Shown: positions 1 to 10,820 of the stretch, piece after piece
Layout: each line of letters starts with the position of its first letter
How positions within the stretch are numbered: the stretch's first letter is position 1
Assembly (NCBI GenBank): GCA_911728455.2
Contig: OU452230.1
Span: forward strand, 3,705,256-3,769,255
Length of the DNA stretch: 64,000 nt
Direction of reading: 5' to 3'
From: Marthasterias glacialis
Lineage: Eukaryota > Echinodermata > Asteroidea > Forcipulatida > Asteriidae
The notes under the pieces: model-generated
What the model was told of the DNA's origin: nothing
What the model saw: only the letters and a program-made list of their open reading frames with translations
The model's database searches: none
Translations under genes and position numbers: made by a program

Positions 1-622
1 CGCACAAGCTCTTTGATCGATCGAAGATCAATCAAACTTTCATGTAGAGTAAGCATAGGGGTTCACTTCCCTGAGGACGTTCTCTCGACAATGCTAAAGC
101 AGCCAAGATGGTATACTCAGAACTTGAGACGTCAAAATTTGATGCAAAGGACAAGAGTTTCAGCAATTCGGAAGGCCTCCCAAACCCGGCAGTGTTAAAG
201 TATTTTTTTTCTTCCTGAAATGCATCCAAATATTTATAAGAATCTAAATATAATGTACATTTAATAATAAACATTTTGTATTTTTTTTTATCCTTAATGA
301 AATCAAAACCATCCCTGAAAACTGTTCATTCAAATTATTGTGAACAAGAGAGCAAAGCATGTGTTTTATGAATAATAATCGCAAAAGATTTTTAATTTTT
401 TAAACGAGTATTTAAAGCTTATAGTAAATCCACACCTATGATGAATAATCTTCTGATCACAGCTTCAATTAAAGTTTAATTCAAATTGATACTGATTCGA
501 TAGATCTTCCCGATTCTTTCGAAGTGTAAGTTTACATACCAGTAAATCCTTCAAATAAGATATGCAGTACATTGGCTACAGCGCTAAAGAGTGGAGCGCG
601 TGCTAGTGCAGCGCTCGTTTAT
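1..622. other. No gene or repeat recognised
   Basis: AT-rich sequence with short chance ORFs on both strands that overlap each other and resemble nothing I know. Nothing else is supported here. Confidence 0.6.
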
Positions 623-776
623 GGTGTTTTACACCACCGCAGCTATGGCCGCCGCACGCGTGCACGAATGACAATAGCGCGTCAGCGCGCATATCTAGCA
701 ATCAGCATGGATGATTCACAGTGCGTGCGCGTTTACGCGCGCGTGCGGTGGCCATTGCTGCGGGGGTGTAAACGCC
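623..776. mobile_element. GC-rich foldback (MITE-like) element
   Basis: The left arm starts GGTGTTTTACACCACCGCAG and the right arm ends with its imperfect complement, CTGCGGGGGTGTAAACGCC. The two arms, about 45-50 bp each, continue inward through GCCGCACGCG and CGCGTGCGG. The element is much richer in GC and CpG than its AT-rich flanks and has no coding potential. It looks like a small non-autonomous element or a stable hairpin. No second copy was seen in the window, so mobility is inferred from structure only. Confidence 0.6.
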
Positions 777-3615
777 AATGAAGGAGCTTCTCTGATTTGT
801 CCATAGCTTTGAGACATGCACCATAAGTGGTTCAGAACAAGCGAGGTATAGAGATTACCAAGTATTTAAAGCTGTTCATGGGTCACTGTCTGTCCGTCCG
901 TCAGTCGTCCTCCCCCCAACCGATTTTTACCCAATTTACCCTCTCAATCTACCCACAAACAATTCCGTTTCATGTCTTATGTTTGTTGCATAAGTCAGTC
1001 ACTGTCTTTAACGAATGTATCTCAAACTTTGATTGTGACGTAGTTTTTGTCGTTAACTTTTTCTCTTGTTAAAATTTTATCATCCGTCTTGGTAGTACGG
1101 TCAGACGTATACGTCCATGTCACTTTCACTTACAGTCTAACTAAATTATGACGTCATTTTCACGTAAGATGTAGGTCATAATTTGGACTTCCCGCCCATT
1201 TTTTAACAGCGTGTGATGGACTCCACACTTCTGAGTGACTTTGATTTCAAACAGTAACATGTAATGACACCATAAATCAACACTTGCATTTTCTATAGAG
1301 AATCGCCCTGTGAATGCTTCAGTTGATTTCTTTGCCGTTTTACAAGAAAATCAGCAAAGTTGCTCTGAATAGTGCTATCTGCACTCCGGCAGCAAGTTAG
1401 GACATCTCTCTCCGGTTTCACCTGGCACGTCAGTCGAATCTATGTCTAGGGAAAATTAATACCATTCTATCCTTGTCAAAATTAAGACAAGTCTCTGACC
1501 TCTCATGTTACCAAAGTGATGTTTTGTACTTGTTTATGTTTTCCCAAAAATGGTATATCCTTCAAATAGAATACCTCACAAAGTACACAATATTAATGAT
1601 CACCGTGAATTTGGAAAACGATACAAATTATCGAGCTCTCCAATGTATGAAATGAATAATAAAATCCGAATGTTCGTCATAAAACACGTCATACATTTAC
1701 ATATTTTCCACTTTCTAACCCCATGAGAGGGCGTGGATCTGACACACAAAACGAAGCACATGTCACCCCCGTATGTACATGTAATTACATTTCCCCCTAC
1801 GGCACAAAGATAATTTAAAAAGTTAAGAGATGAAAGGCTAGTTGGTTAAGATGCATGCTGCGGGGGAGGAGTGCCCACGTTCTCTACCCTCGAGGGAAAC
1901 GTCACATGTAAAGAAGAGTTACACATCACGATAACAAAAAAGGGGGACGCGCAAACCCAGGTCTGGAGACACGGGTCGGTCCTGTGCGGACAGTTTTAAG
2001 GCTCGTTTACTCACCCGTACTCCAACGCCCACGCGTTTAAACGACATTGGCCGTTTGCTTTATACCTATACTGTCTATCTAAAATTGACAGTCAAATATG
2101 TCAAACTTATGTATACAAGAACAGATCGCTTACAATCTCGTCCAAGAAGGATATTCTTTCCGTAAACTAAACAGATGGATGTTTTAGTATTCAGCAGAAA
2201 GGTTTACTCTACAAGGCCGCAAACTGAGTACGTTTTCGATTGAAATCGTAGAACTCTTTCCGTTACAAACCCGATGAAGAATGCTATCGGTACGTCTAAA
2301 ATTGATTCGACACTTATTTAAGTAGGCTGACACCAAGTTTGGTTTGCCCGTGCGGTTCTAAGCGATGCAGTCCGAGAATCAGAAAATAATAGAATAAAAA
2401 AATGACAACAGTGCCGTAGTAATAATCTACACTCGCGGTTAGATTTCGTTGTGCTTCTGACTGCACAATAGGGTTGTATATTACAAGTATAGACTCAACA
2501 CAGTGTTTCAATAAATGGACATTATACGAGCTATGAACAATCTCCGAGTTGATGGCTTCGACAGCGGCTGTGGCTAGCTCACTGAATATGCCTATTCTTC
2601 AATGCTGCAGCTGTAGCCATTGGCCTCAGCCGTAGCCGTAGCCGAAGTCGCTTGATTCGGACACGGCGTATAATACTGACCAAATACACAGTCGGGATCC
2701 TATAAATATTACAATAATCCATGACATACTCTGATGCTGAATTTCAAAACAGCACAGCAGACTGGGAAACTCAATTCTCTATGCGCAGGTTCAGTTGGTA
2801 TTACTTGTTTTTTTCTTTCTTTTTTAAAAAATATTATTCCGTTCCTTTATGAATTATTTTTGAGTTTCTTTTAAATTTCAGGGTTGCAAAACGCTACCTT
2901 GTCGCGTTCAACTTGGTTCGACATCCCATTCGTCAGTATAAAACAAATTACTGACGCCCAGGCACTTTGCAAGAGCAGTGTGTAACCAGAGAGTTTTATG
3001 ATTGTGCGCTAATTGCTTTACGAACAAGTGTCGGTTTACCAAAACGTGTTGCAAAAAGACTACTGAAAACACGTCGTGATGGCCAAACAATATTTGTGGC
3101 ATTCTTTACCTCGCTACTTCCTCATGGAAACATTCTATAGTTTTTAGATATTTCCAACCTTTAAATTCATTCCGAAAGATAGGAGTTACAATAACGCAAA
3201 CTATCCAGTTATTTTCAGTATACTATACATAACATTTTGTACCTAGAACAAACACCTTTAAACTCTGTGAAGTTAAATTACGTGCACAGTACAATATCGT
3301 AATGATAAGCATCATTATTATACCACTAATAATCAAATGATTTTCCGAAGTTCTGATTCAAGAGTTTAAGACTTCTATCCAAAGGCCATTAATGTCCTTG
3401 GTAATGATTGTTAATGAATAATTCAGGGAAATCTCAAAAACAGATTATCACAAGACAAAATTGTTATATATTACAATGATCTTCCATTTCTTTCTTTAAA
3501 ATAGGGCCTACCCCTGGAATCAGTAAAAACTGAACTCTCAGCTCGACAACGTACTCGCTCTTTGTTCCATTTCTATAATATCGGCAACAGGTGAGCGCGA
3601 CCTGGGCTGTTGTTG
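777..3615. other. Intergenic, no supported gene
   Basis: AT-rich and non-repetitive apart from a palindromic CRE-type ATGACGTCAT at 1148-1157. A 64-codon minus-strand ORF at 2908-3102 reads smoothly but has no recognisable domain. No AATAAA-type signal for the minus-strand GPCR was seen within several hundred bases below its stop codon, so the end of that transcript is undefined. Confidence 0.5.
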
Positions 3616-4656
3616 TCATATAGCAGTCTTAACAGGCGATTTGGAGGGCTTGTAGGCGCAGTCACCTGGCCGGGCATCCCGGCTACACCTCGGGGATGTG
3701 GACTGTTCCAGAACGGCAGTCTGTGTTGTTGTTCCCTGGCCCTGTTTTCGGTTCCTCTTAGTCCTGCAGGCGTTAAAGAAAAGGAATGTGTACGGGTTGG
3801 ACGCGCTGCTGCACGGCGCGAAGACACTCAGGATGCTGTACGCTACAATATTAACCGATGTCCCCGCCACCGCCCTGATTAGCTCTATTGTAAAATAGGG
3901 TAGATTGCAAACGACGTAGGCGCCGATGATCACGAAGGTCATCTTCAGTGTCCTCCACCGGGTGGACTTCTTCCAGTTACTTTGAAACAAGTTCTTGCCA
4001 TCGCTGTAGAGTTTAGCCACTATGCACAGATAGGCGCCGCTTATAATGAAGAACGGCACAATAAATACGACAACGGCGATGTAGGCCAAGTATGCCTGGC
4101 GGTAGGGGTCATGACCTGTTTTGAAGATCGTCTTGCAGCGGTAAGTGCCGTTGACGCTGTCCTTTCGAAATACGTGGAGTTGCGGTAGGGACAGCAGCAG
4201 AGCCATGGTATAGGCCACGGGAATCACTTTCCACTCAGATAGTTGTCTTCTTAGGGGGAACATGACAGAGTGGTACCGGTCCACCGAGATGGCCACCACC
4301 ATGTTACTGGATGCCATAAGGGCCATGCTTTCCAGAAGCATACGTACACGGCACGCGGCATCGGTGCTACTCCACACGTTCGACTTGAGCGTCATGATCA
4401 GTGAACACATAAGCGGTATCAGGGCGACCATGAGATCGGAAAGTGCCAAAAATGTCATGTACACGTGGATTCTCGTGCGCTCTCGGCGGTGCACGAATAA
4501 CCACGAGAGTACTAAAACGTTACCGATGACGGTTACAACGAAAATGATGGATATTACTATCGTACGTACATTATCGTCATGTCCATATATTTCCTTTTCT
4601 TCCTCAGTAGACGCCGTGTACAACGGGGTGGTGTTGAAATTATACAGCTCATCCAT
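3616..4656 (-). CDS. Class A GPCR, vasopressin/GnRH-receptor-like
   Basis: This is a 346-residue rhodopsin-family receptor expected at the plasma membrane, most likely for a small peptide hormone. The start is the ATG at 4654-4656, in good Kozak context (ACC before, G after). The frame has a stop at 4720-4722 and no earlier ATG. Seven hydrophobic segments lie near residues 31-54, 65-88, 102-126, 144-162, 188-213, 238-261 and 269-294. Visible class A marks are GN at 45-46 (TM1), LSDL in TM2, ECL1 Trp95, the Cys102-Cys174 pair, DRY at 126-128 and Pro201 in TM5. NTT at 8 and NGT at 169 are N-glycosylation sites. RIHVYMTFLALSDL and LMASSNMVVAISVDRY resemble vasopressin/oxytocin and GnRH-type receptors. 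Two motifs are unusual: TM6 CWxP reads CNLP (250-253) and TM7 NPxxY reads NPYTF (287-291). The basic, Ser/Thr-rich tail starts after residue 295. The coding part is one exon. The ligand cannot be assigned. Confidence 0.93.
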   Translation of the reverse strand: MDELYNFNTTPLYTASTEEEKEIYGHDDNVRTIVISIIFVVTVIGNVLVLSWLFVHRRERTRIHVYMTFLALSDLMVALIPLMCSLIMTLKSNVWSSTDAACRVRMLLESMALMASSNMVVAISVDRYHSVMFPLRRQLSEWKVIPVAYTMALLLSLPQLHVFRKDSVNGTYRCKTIFKTGHDPYRQAYLAYIAVVVFIVPFFIISGAYLCIVAKLYSDGKNLFQSNWKKSTRWRTLKMTFVIIGAYVVCNLPYFTIELIRAVAGTSVNIVAYSILSVFAPCSSASNPYTFLFFNACRTKRNRKQGQGTTTQTAVLEQSTSPRCSRDARPGDCAYKPSKSPVKTAI

Positions 4657-5210
4657 GGTCGAACAGCAAAAGCATCCAAAACTCACTGGTAGTAAAAACA
4701 AAAGTCCTCTTTCTGAAGACTAGATAAAACTAAGTGCCCCTCCGATGAGACTGAGTGTCTAAGAGTGTTGTTCCCTGACGCCCCAAGATACGTGTGAATA
4801 TTGCCAGGCACTTTCCCACAAATCAATCTCCGCACTTCCCACCTGGAAGATGTAACCAGCATTTAGGATCGACGAGGTCGTTAGGCCTACCACGCAGCCA
4901 GTCAGCATGCGCAGCTTGATAAATGCGCATGTTCTCTGTTAATCGTGTACGATGGCAATGGTGCCCACAACGTTCAGGTTCGGGTGTGTGTGTGCGTGAA
5001 GATTAAAAACAACGTCTCCATACGTCACGGTCGGGTAATGCTGGAAACCTGGTTGGTTGGGTGTCATCCACGCATGCTCAGTCGCCTTCTGGGTGCAATC
5101 CACATTTAGAAGGCTACCGTTGAGCGAGCATTCTCTCCATCCTGTTTTGAATAAAGAGAAAACAATAAATGAATAAAAAGAAGGTAAAGTCACGGCCTTT
5201 TCATAACTCA
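4657..5210 (-). promoter_or_regulatory. GPCR upstream region with possible 5' UTR splice acceptor
   Basis: Read on the minus strand, a pyrimidine-rich stretch ending CTTTTGTTTTTACTACCAG reaches an AG at 4686-4687, about 30 bases before the start codon. The receptor mRNA may therefore have a spliced 5' leader. One candidate donor upstream is a strong minus-strand CACAG/GTAAGT at 7745-7755, about 3 kb away. No TATA box is obvious right next to the coding exon. This is inference from splice consensus only. Confidence 0.25.
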
Positions 5211-5268
5211 TATACATATATATATACATATGTATATATTTATATATGTATATATGTATACATATATC
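5211..5268. repeat. TA/TACA palindromic microsatellite
   Basis: Degenerate TATA/TACATA dinucleotide-type repeat that is largely self-complementary (for example ACATATGTATATATTTATAT). It could extrude as a cruciform and is probably length-variable. Confidence 0.8.
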
Positions 5269-5433
5269 CAGGGTGTTATAGCCTTTCATCAAGGCAAGCT
5301 TGTAACCTAAGATGACTGAACGGGGTAAACACCATGAGCTCCGGTTTAGCTTCATGTTGAGACATTCAAGTTTATCAATGTAAATCTTTCTACCAACTTG
5401 GAAGAGACTTAACAATGTAATTAACATGTACCG

Positions 5434-5450
5434 GTATATAAACCAATGGG
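5434..5450. promoter_or_regulatory. Possible TATA/CCAAT core promoter
   Basis: GTATATAAACCAATGGG contains a TATATAAA box abutting a CCAAT box. Read on the minus strand it is CCCATTGGTTTATATAC, correctly ordered (CCAAT-type then TATA) for transcription toward the GPCR about 0.8 kb away. Only motif evidence supports it, and such motifs arise by chance in AT-rich DNA. Confidence 0.2.
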
Positions 5451-7862
5451 ATTAAGGAAAAGTTCGTTACTTAGCAACCCCCCCCCCTTCATTTTCCTGC
5501 CACTATTGACACTACATGATGGACCGCAACCGGTACCGAGTGCATTCTGAAAAGGAACTGCATTCCCACAAATACTGAAGTCATAAGGGTGCTGTCTATA
5601 TACAAGTACAAGCCTGTTCTTCAGAACCTTTTCTGTTTTATCGACTCAGCTTTGAGTGACACAATTTTGACCTTTTCTAAGCTTGTTGAACTCTGCTGAT
5701 GATTCTGTTAGGGGTCACGTGCACTTTATACTTTCTTCTTTTTCGAAATGTAAAAAAAAAAAATGTATAAATAAGTCACAGGCCTTCGGCCTGCATCAAG
5801 TGTTTCTTACTAGTACATGTCATTAGGATGCACGACCACGGAAAACGCACAGCACGCATGTTCAATCAAAGCAACCGAAACCCGAAATATCTCACTATGA
5901 CACTGTAGCTAATGGCTAGATATATATCGATCTTATGCGAGATCTTTTGTCCTTCCAGTGTTCGCCTTATAAAATAGAGAGTCCATTTTTTTTTAAGAGA
6001 GAATTTTTTTCTTTTTATTGAGCGAACTAGCCGCAGATGTAACACGCAGGCTACTTTTCAACCCGGCTTCATCAGCACTTGACGACACTATGTGCGAATC
6101 TCGCAATGCAGTACGATCGATGGTACGAGGTTGTAGATGGCCATGCCTGGAAGCGGCGCCTTTTGTCCCCGGTACGTCCCTGATTACCTCGGTGATGTTG
6201 AATGACTGGGTTGCCAGGTGGGGAGTTGAGGAGACGGGCCTCGGCAGACACTCCAGACTATTTTGTTTTATTATAAAAGGTGCATTATGCCGCACTTCAG
6301 CTACCGTTAGGGGTAAGGCGTTTGTACTTTGTGTTTGTGTGCAAGTCGTGCGTAGGTGTATGTAACTCGTCAGTCTCATTTATTAACAAAAACGGCACAT
6401 AAGATGAAATATTCTGCCATCAATGCTGGATACCAGTATCCTGAGGTGGAATTGTAATTTTGAATATCGTAGTTCTATGCCCAATAAAGTCACTTGTAAT
6501 GGGGGATGCGATCAACCATCCTGTCCAAACATTTGATGAAACACATCAATAGGAAATCGAGAAATGTATTAAGTTACATTTTAATGTTTAACGTTGGGAT
6601 ATAGATATTCAAAAGCCGTATCGTTTTGCACTCGATTTACACCATTTGTACAAACAGCTGAATCTCAATCGATACGCCAACGCGTTCGGTGTCACATTAC
6701 TCTGAATGGGACTGTATATAAACAAGTGTTCTCCGCATTTCGCGTTGTAAACCGAGTGCTCACCCGAATAATATCCAATTTTATATTATTGTATAATATT
6801 TTTTGGGGCTTTGCCGTTGTCCCCACCAGACAGCTAATAATGTAGCTCCGTACATGAACTCCCATGACCAGCTCAACCCCACTGGACCCACAAAGCACTT
6901 TGCTCAGGACTACTACTGACATCTGGCTCTGAACTCTAACTCATTTACTCAAGGCATTGAACTTTGTCAGAGTTCGTATATCAGACCTTTAACAATCTTG
7001 ACCAAATGAAAAAGAAACTTCTGTTTCGAAGCATGGGCACCTTATGAAACATGACTTCGCACGCAAGCTTTCTTTAAATTGCGATCTTCACAACGCATAA
7101 CACTATATCGACGCAACGCGTACACTATCACATGGTGTGTCTTATACACTCCAGTTGCTACTATCTTACTCACGGGATCGAAGATAAATACATCAAGACG
7201 TGTATACATCGTGGCAGGTCGCTCTTGGCGATGTCAAAGAGATACTGACTCGACTAAAAAAAACTATATTTAGGTCAACTCTAAACAGACTGAGTAGTTT
7301 TACATCGATGAATCGTATTATATCCATTATTATTTCAGAGTGTTACTACGACGGGAAACTTGAGCAACGACAGCGAGCGTAGCTTTTCAGGCCCAGTCTG
7401 ACGCGGCAACTCACTCAACGACTATTTACTGTGACATGGTTTCCCTTACAACACAGCGCAGACAAAAAAAAACGTTTATCAAAATTATTTTCCAATCTAA
7501 TTAAAAACCAGTTAAATAACACTACTCAGAGATATGTAAAAACACGGAAGTGTCAATCACATTTTGATAAGTAGCACAGCTGACAAAATTAGAGCTGGCA
7601 AATTTAGTAACTGAAGTTTTGATTCAGTAGGACTAGAACGTTTCCAAAGCATCCAACACTTACATCAAGAAATTATTACTTTAAAGTAGGCTTAAAAACT
7701 AACGCTTTGCAATAATAATTGATGTCTTACAGAAACATCTTCAAACTTACCTGTGACAACGATTTAAAATAGAAGTACACGATACGGGGAAAGTTGCGTA
7801 AAAATTAAAAATTAACGACTCGTTTTGTTTACCGATACCAGTATTACATTACTTTAAACGCC
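5451..7862. other. Intergenic, one GC-richer patch at 6.0-6.4 kb
   Basis: The patch at about 6020-6260 is GC-richer than its surroundings and is open on both strands for over 110 codons. Neither reading shows a known domain. A strong minus-strand splice donor (CACAG/GTAAGT) sits at 7745-7755. The rest is AT-rich and featureless. Confidence 0.45.
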
Positions 7863-8414
7863 TATTACCCACCATTATGTCCGACTTTCATTAAGTAGGA
7901 ACGAGAACATTTTGAAACTTTATGTCCGACCCCTTATGTCCATTATGTCCGACCCATTGTGTCCGACAAACCATTATGTTGGACCCATGGTGTTCGACAA
8001 ACCCATTAGGTCCAATCAAACGTGTCCAACAAACCATTATGTCCCACCCATTGTGTTCGGTGAACCGTTACGTCCGACTCATTGTGTCCGACGAACGGTT
8101 ACGTCCGATCCATGGTGGCCGACAAACCATTATGTCAGATCCAATGTGTCCGACAAACCATTAAGTCCGACCCATTGTGTTCGGTGAACTGTTACGTCCG
8201 ACCCATTGTGTCCGACGAACCGTTACGTCCGATCCATGGTGGCCGACAAACCATTATGTCCGATCCAATGTGTCCGCCAAACCATTATGTCCGACTCAGT
8301 GTGTGGCGAACCGTTACGTCAGACCCATTGTGTCTGTCGGACACAATGGGTCGGACATATGGTTCAAAATTGTCGTCGGATATAATATTCCATGTTGGAC
8401 GTAATGGTGCGTAA
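7863..8414. mobile_element. MITE-like element with internal minisatellite, copy 1
   Basis: The ends are inverted repeats: TTACCCACCATTATGTCC on the left and GGACGTAATGGTGCGTAA on the right. Inside them lies a second matching pair (ACGAGAACATTTTGAAA and TTCAAAATTGTCGT). Between them are many tandem units of the type CATTATGTCCGAC / CCATTGTGTCCGACAAAC, varying at a few positions. The array accounts for the short Pro/Val/Arg-rich ORFs here, which are not genes. A shorter relative with the same ends lies at 37808-38066. The layout resembles MITEs that carry core tandem repeats. Confidence 0.7.
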
Positions 8415-10457
8415 GACAGCGTCGCAGACATACGTTTTGTATCAAATCTATATTTACATCGGGGAATGCTTTACAATAGGGCTCCTCATTTGATGCATGC
8501 AGTTGATTGAACTCGTAATTTATTTATTATTATTTTTTGGGGTCTGCTTAAATACATGTGGGGCTATTTGGATGTATTAACTTTCAGATGTGTTATCTAT
8601 TTGATAAATCAAAGATCAACTTCTTCAATCATCGGTTCAAAGCAATGTCGGATTGTATCCTAGAGTCAAACGAACTATTATAATGACGAACAGTATTCAC
8701 ACGCATTCTACAATGGAGTGGAAATGGGACATCGCGATATGTTGCAGGAACAGGCACAAGTAGCCCGTTTTGAGAATGATTGGAAACAACATTTGTGTTT
8801 TCGTCAAGGTTTCTATCAACTGATAACAGTTTTAAAAGGGCAGGCGACGGATATCGTTTGCTTTAATTTTGTTTTCACAACCGCAATTTAAACCAATCAT
8901 CTGCTCGTCGTATCAAGGGACAACGGAATAGCTCATTGGCTTTTACCCCCCTTGTATCGGTCGCCCCCGTATTTCCTGCTGGTTTATGTCCTAGTCAATA
9001 TGTTAAAAATTAACACATCGTCCGTTATCAGTTGCATATCCTGAGGATCATGTTTATTAATTAGTTCTAAATCTTCTCGGTATAATGAAACCAAGGGATT
9101 CTCAATAGCGACCGGCACTGTAAACCAGTAGGCCTGAATAATTATAACTATAATTTTCAAGAGGAATTTGGCTCGGAATTGAGGACTCGTTGCTCTTGCA
9201 AGTCTACATTGAGACCACATTTCATGGAACTGCTTCAGAACACAAAACAGCTAAGCATAACACTGTTTTTTTCCCCCTAACCGGAATATTTCTTTTTGTC
9301 CAGCCAAAAGTTCCCGTAATATGAACTGCTGTTCCAAGCGTGCTTACCTCAGCGAAACTTTGTTCAGCAATAGTTAATTCTTATGCGGCTTTATGAAATC
9401 AGGCCCTAGGCTTTCGTTGTTTGGGACTGTGATGAAACTGGATGATACTAAAAATATTTCTCACGCTTCGAGTAAAAGTAAAATATACCAAATTACAAAA
9501 TACAAATGTCAAGAGATTATTCTTCCTAAAGTGCTCTAAGTGTAGAGCCCTCGTCTCTAATTGCTCATGAATTTAAATCTCGGCTCAAATCGATAGAAAT
9601 GCGCGCTGCAGAGAAAATTTCTCTCGCGGAGGTCTGTTTTACAGTTTCGTTTCCATACAAGAACTGATTCTGAAATATGATGCAGGAACCGACCCCCCGC
9701 AAAAGTGCACCCCGCGTTCTACGTCCCAGCTTTCCATCAGCTTATCAAATACACATGCAGATAGAACCTTAACCAGATTCAATGCCAAGTGATTTTCTGG
9801 ACCCACCGTCGAAGGTGCGTTAGTGTAAAATTGCCAGCTCTGACGGGAAAAACAAATACCCTTTTAGGAATATTAAATATTAGGAAGTGTGTGCATTGCT
9901 GAAAATAATTCAATAAGTTCTCTTTACTGTCGGTGGTTAAACGTGCCCTTGAGTGGGAAATCAGGGCAAATTAGGACAATGGAAAAGAGGGTGTCAATCA
10001 ACAGAGGCAATCAAATACTCGTATGAAATTGAATAAAATTTTGTTTGCGTTTCTGTTTTTTTTTTTAATCATCATCTCGCTGAGTCCTTGTCACTTTCAT
10101 TGCACTTATAGGAAAAAAATGACACAAAGATAAACCCGTCAAAAGTGCTGACTTCATCGCAGAGAGGTTACTTTTCTGGAATTATACGGACAATTTGGAA
10201 AACAGTCACCTCGTAAGCACAACTCATCCAAGGTGATTTATAAGGGCTGGCCCCGAGGTCATGGATCTACATGATTCTGCACACATCTTCGTCGTTTCAT
10301 TATACCATAGCGATCAAAATTACTTATTTCACACAAAAAGATTCTGATCAACTTTCCTAGGCCTTGATTTGGTTATGTTGATTTCGATGGGGGAAAACAC
10401 GATGACGTCACTACGTTGGAAGAGGTGATGACTATGACAATACAAAACTATGTAAAC
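8415..10457. other. Intergenic, no supported gene
   Basis: AT-rich. At about 9345-9410 a short segment (GCTTTATGAAATCAGGCCCT and flanks) looks like a common dispersed-repeat fragment, but no second copy was seen in the window. No convincing exon. Confidence 0.5.
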
Positions 10458-10820
10458 GACCGGCATAGTCAAGTTGTTTGTCAGTCGATTACGTATACAA
10501 GTTGGCGCAAATTTGCATCCACAGCAAATAATTCAGATGGGGATTCAATCAGAGCATCTGAATAAGTGAAACGCAACGAACCATAACAGGGTGTGGCGCA
10601 TTGTGGAAATGTGGCAAGAGCCATTCCTTCACCATGAGCCGAAAGGAGTCCGTTTTTCCGTTCCTGAGGTACACATTCTTTTCAGAACATAATTGAACCG
10701 TTGCAACTCAGCTCCAACTACAGTACGACTACCCTGTGCTCGATATCTTGGGTGAGTTTTACGTGAAAATTAGGAAAAACGTATCTCACTGTAGAGATAA
10801 TTGAGTCATTGTTCACCTCG
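10458..10820 (+). repeat. Dispersed repeat ending in donor-like site, copy A
   Basis: Matches 44319-45187 once an insertion there is removed. Shared landmarks in order are AGTTGTTTGTCAGTCGAT, GAATAAGTGAAACGCAA, AGGGTGTGGCGCATTG, AAAGGAGTC and CTCGATATCTTGGGTGAGTT. The last block contains a consensus splice donor (G/GTGAGT) and is the best conserved part. The copies may derive from a promoter plus first exon, or simply from a transposable element. No coding frame is evident. Confidence 0.7.

Noticed and set aside
6018..6365. Two ORFs of 115 and 128 codons in opposite directions
   Set aside because: Both strands open in a GC-richer patch, with no domain. A weak CTGATGA/GAAAAGT resemblance to retroelement tails was not convincing.
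7912..8404. Overlapping 75-110-codon ORFs rich in Pro, Val and Arg
   Set aside because: Products of the GTCCGAC-type minisatellite inside a MITE-like element.
9331..9420. Strong minus-strand splice donor GCTGAG/GTAAGC
   Set aside because: It lies in what looks like a common dispersed-repeat segment, with no open frame before it.
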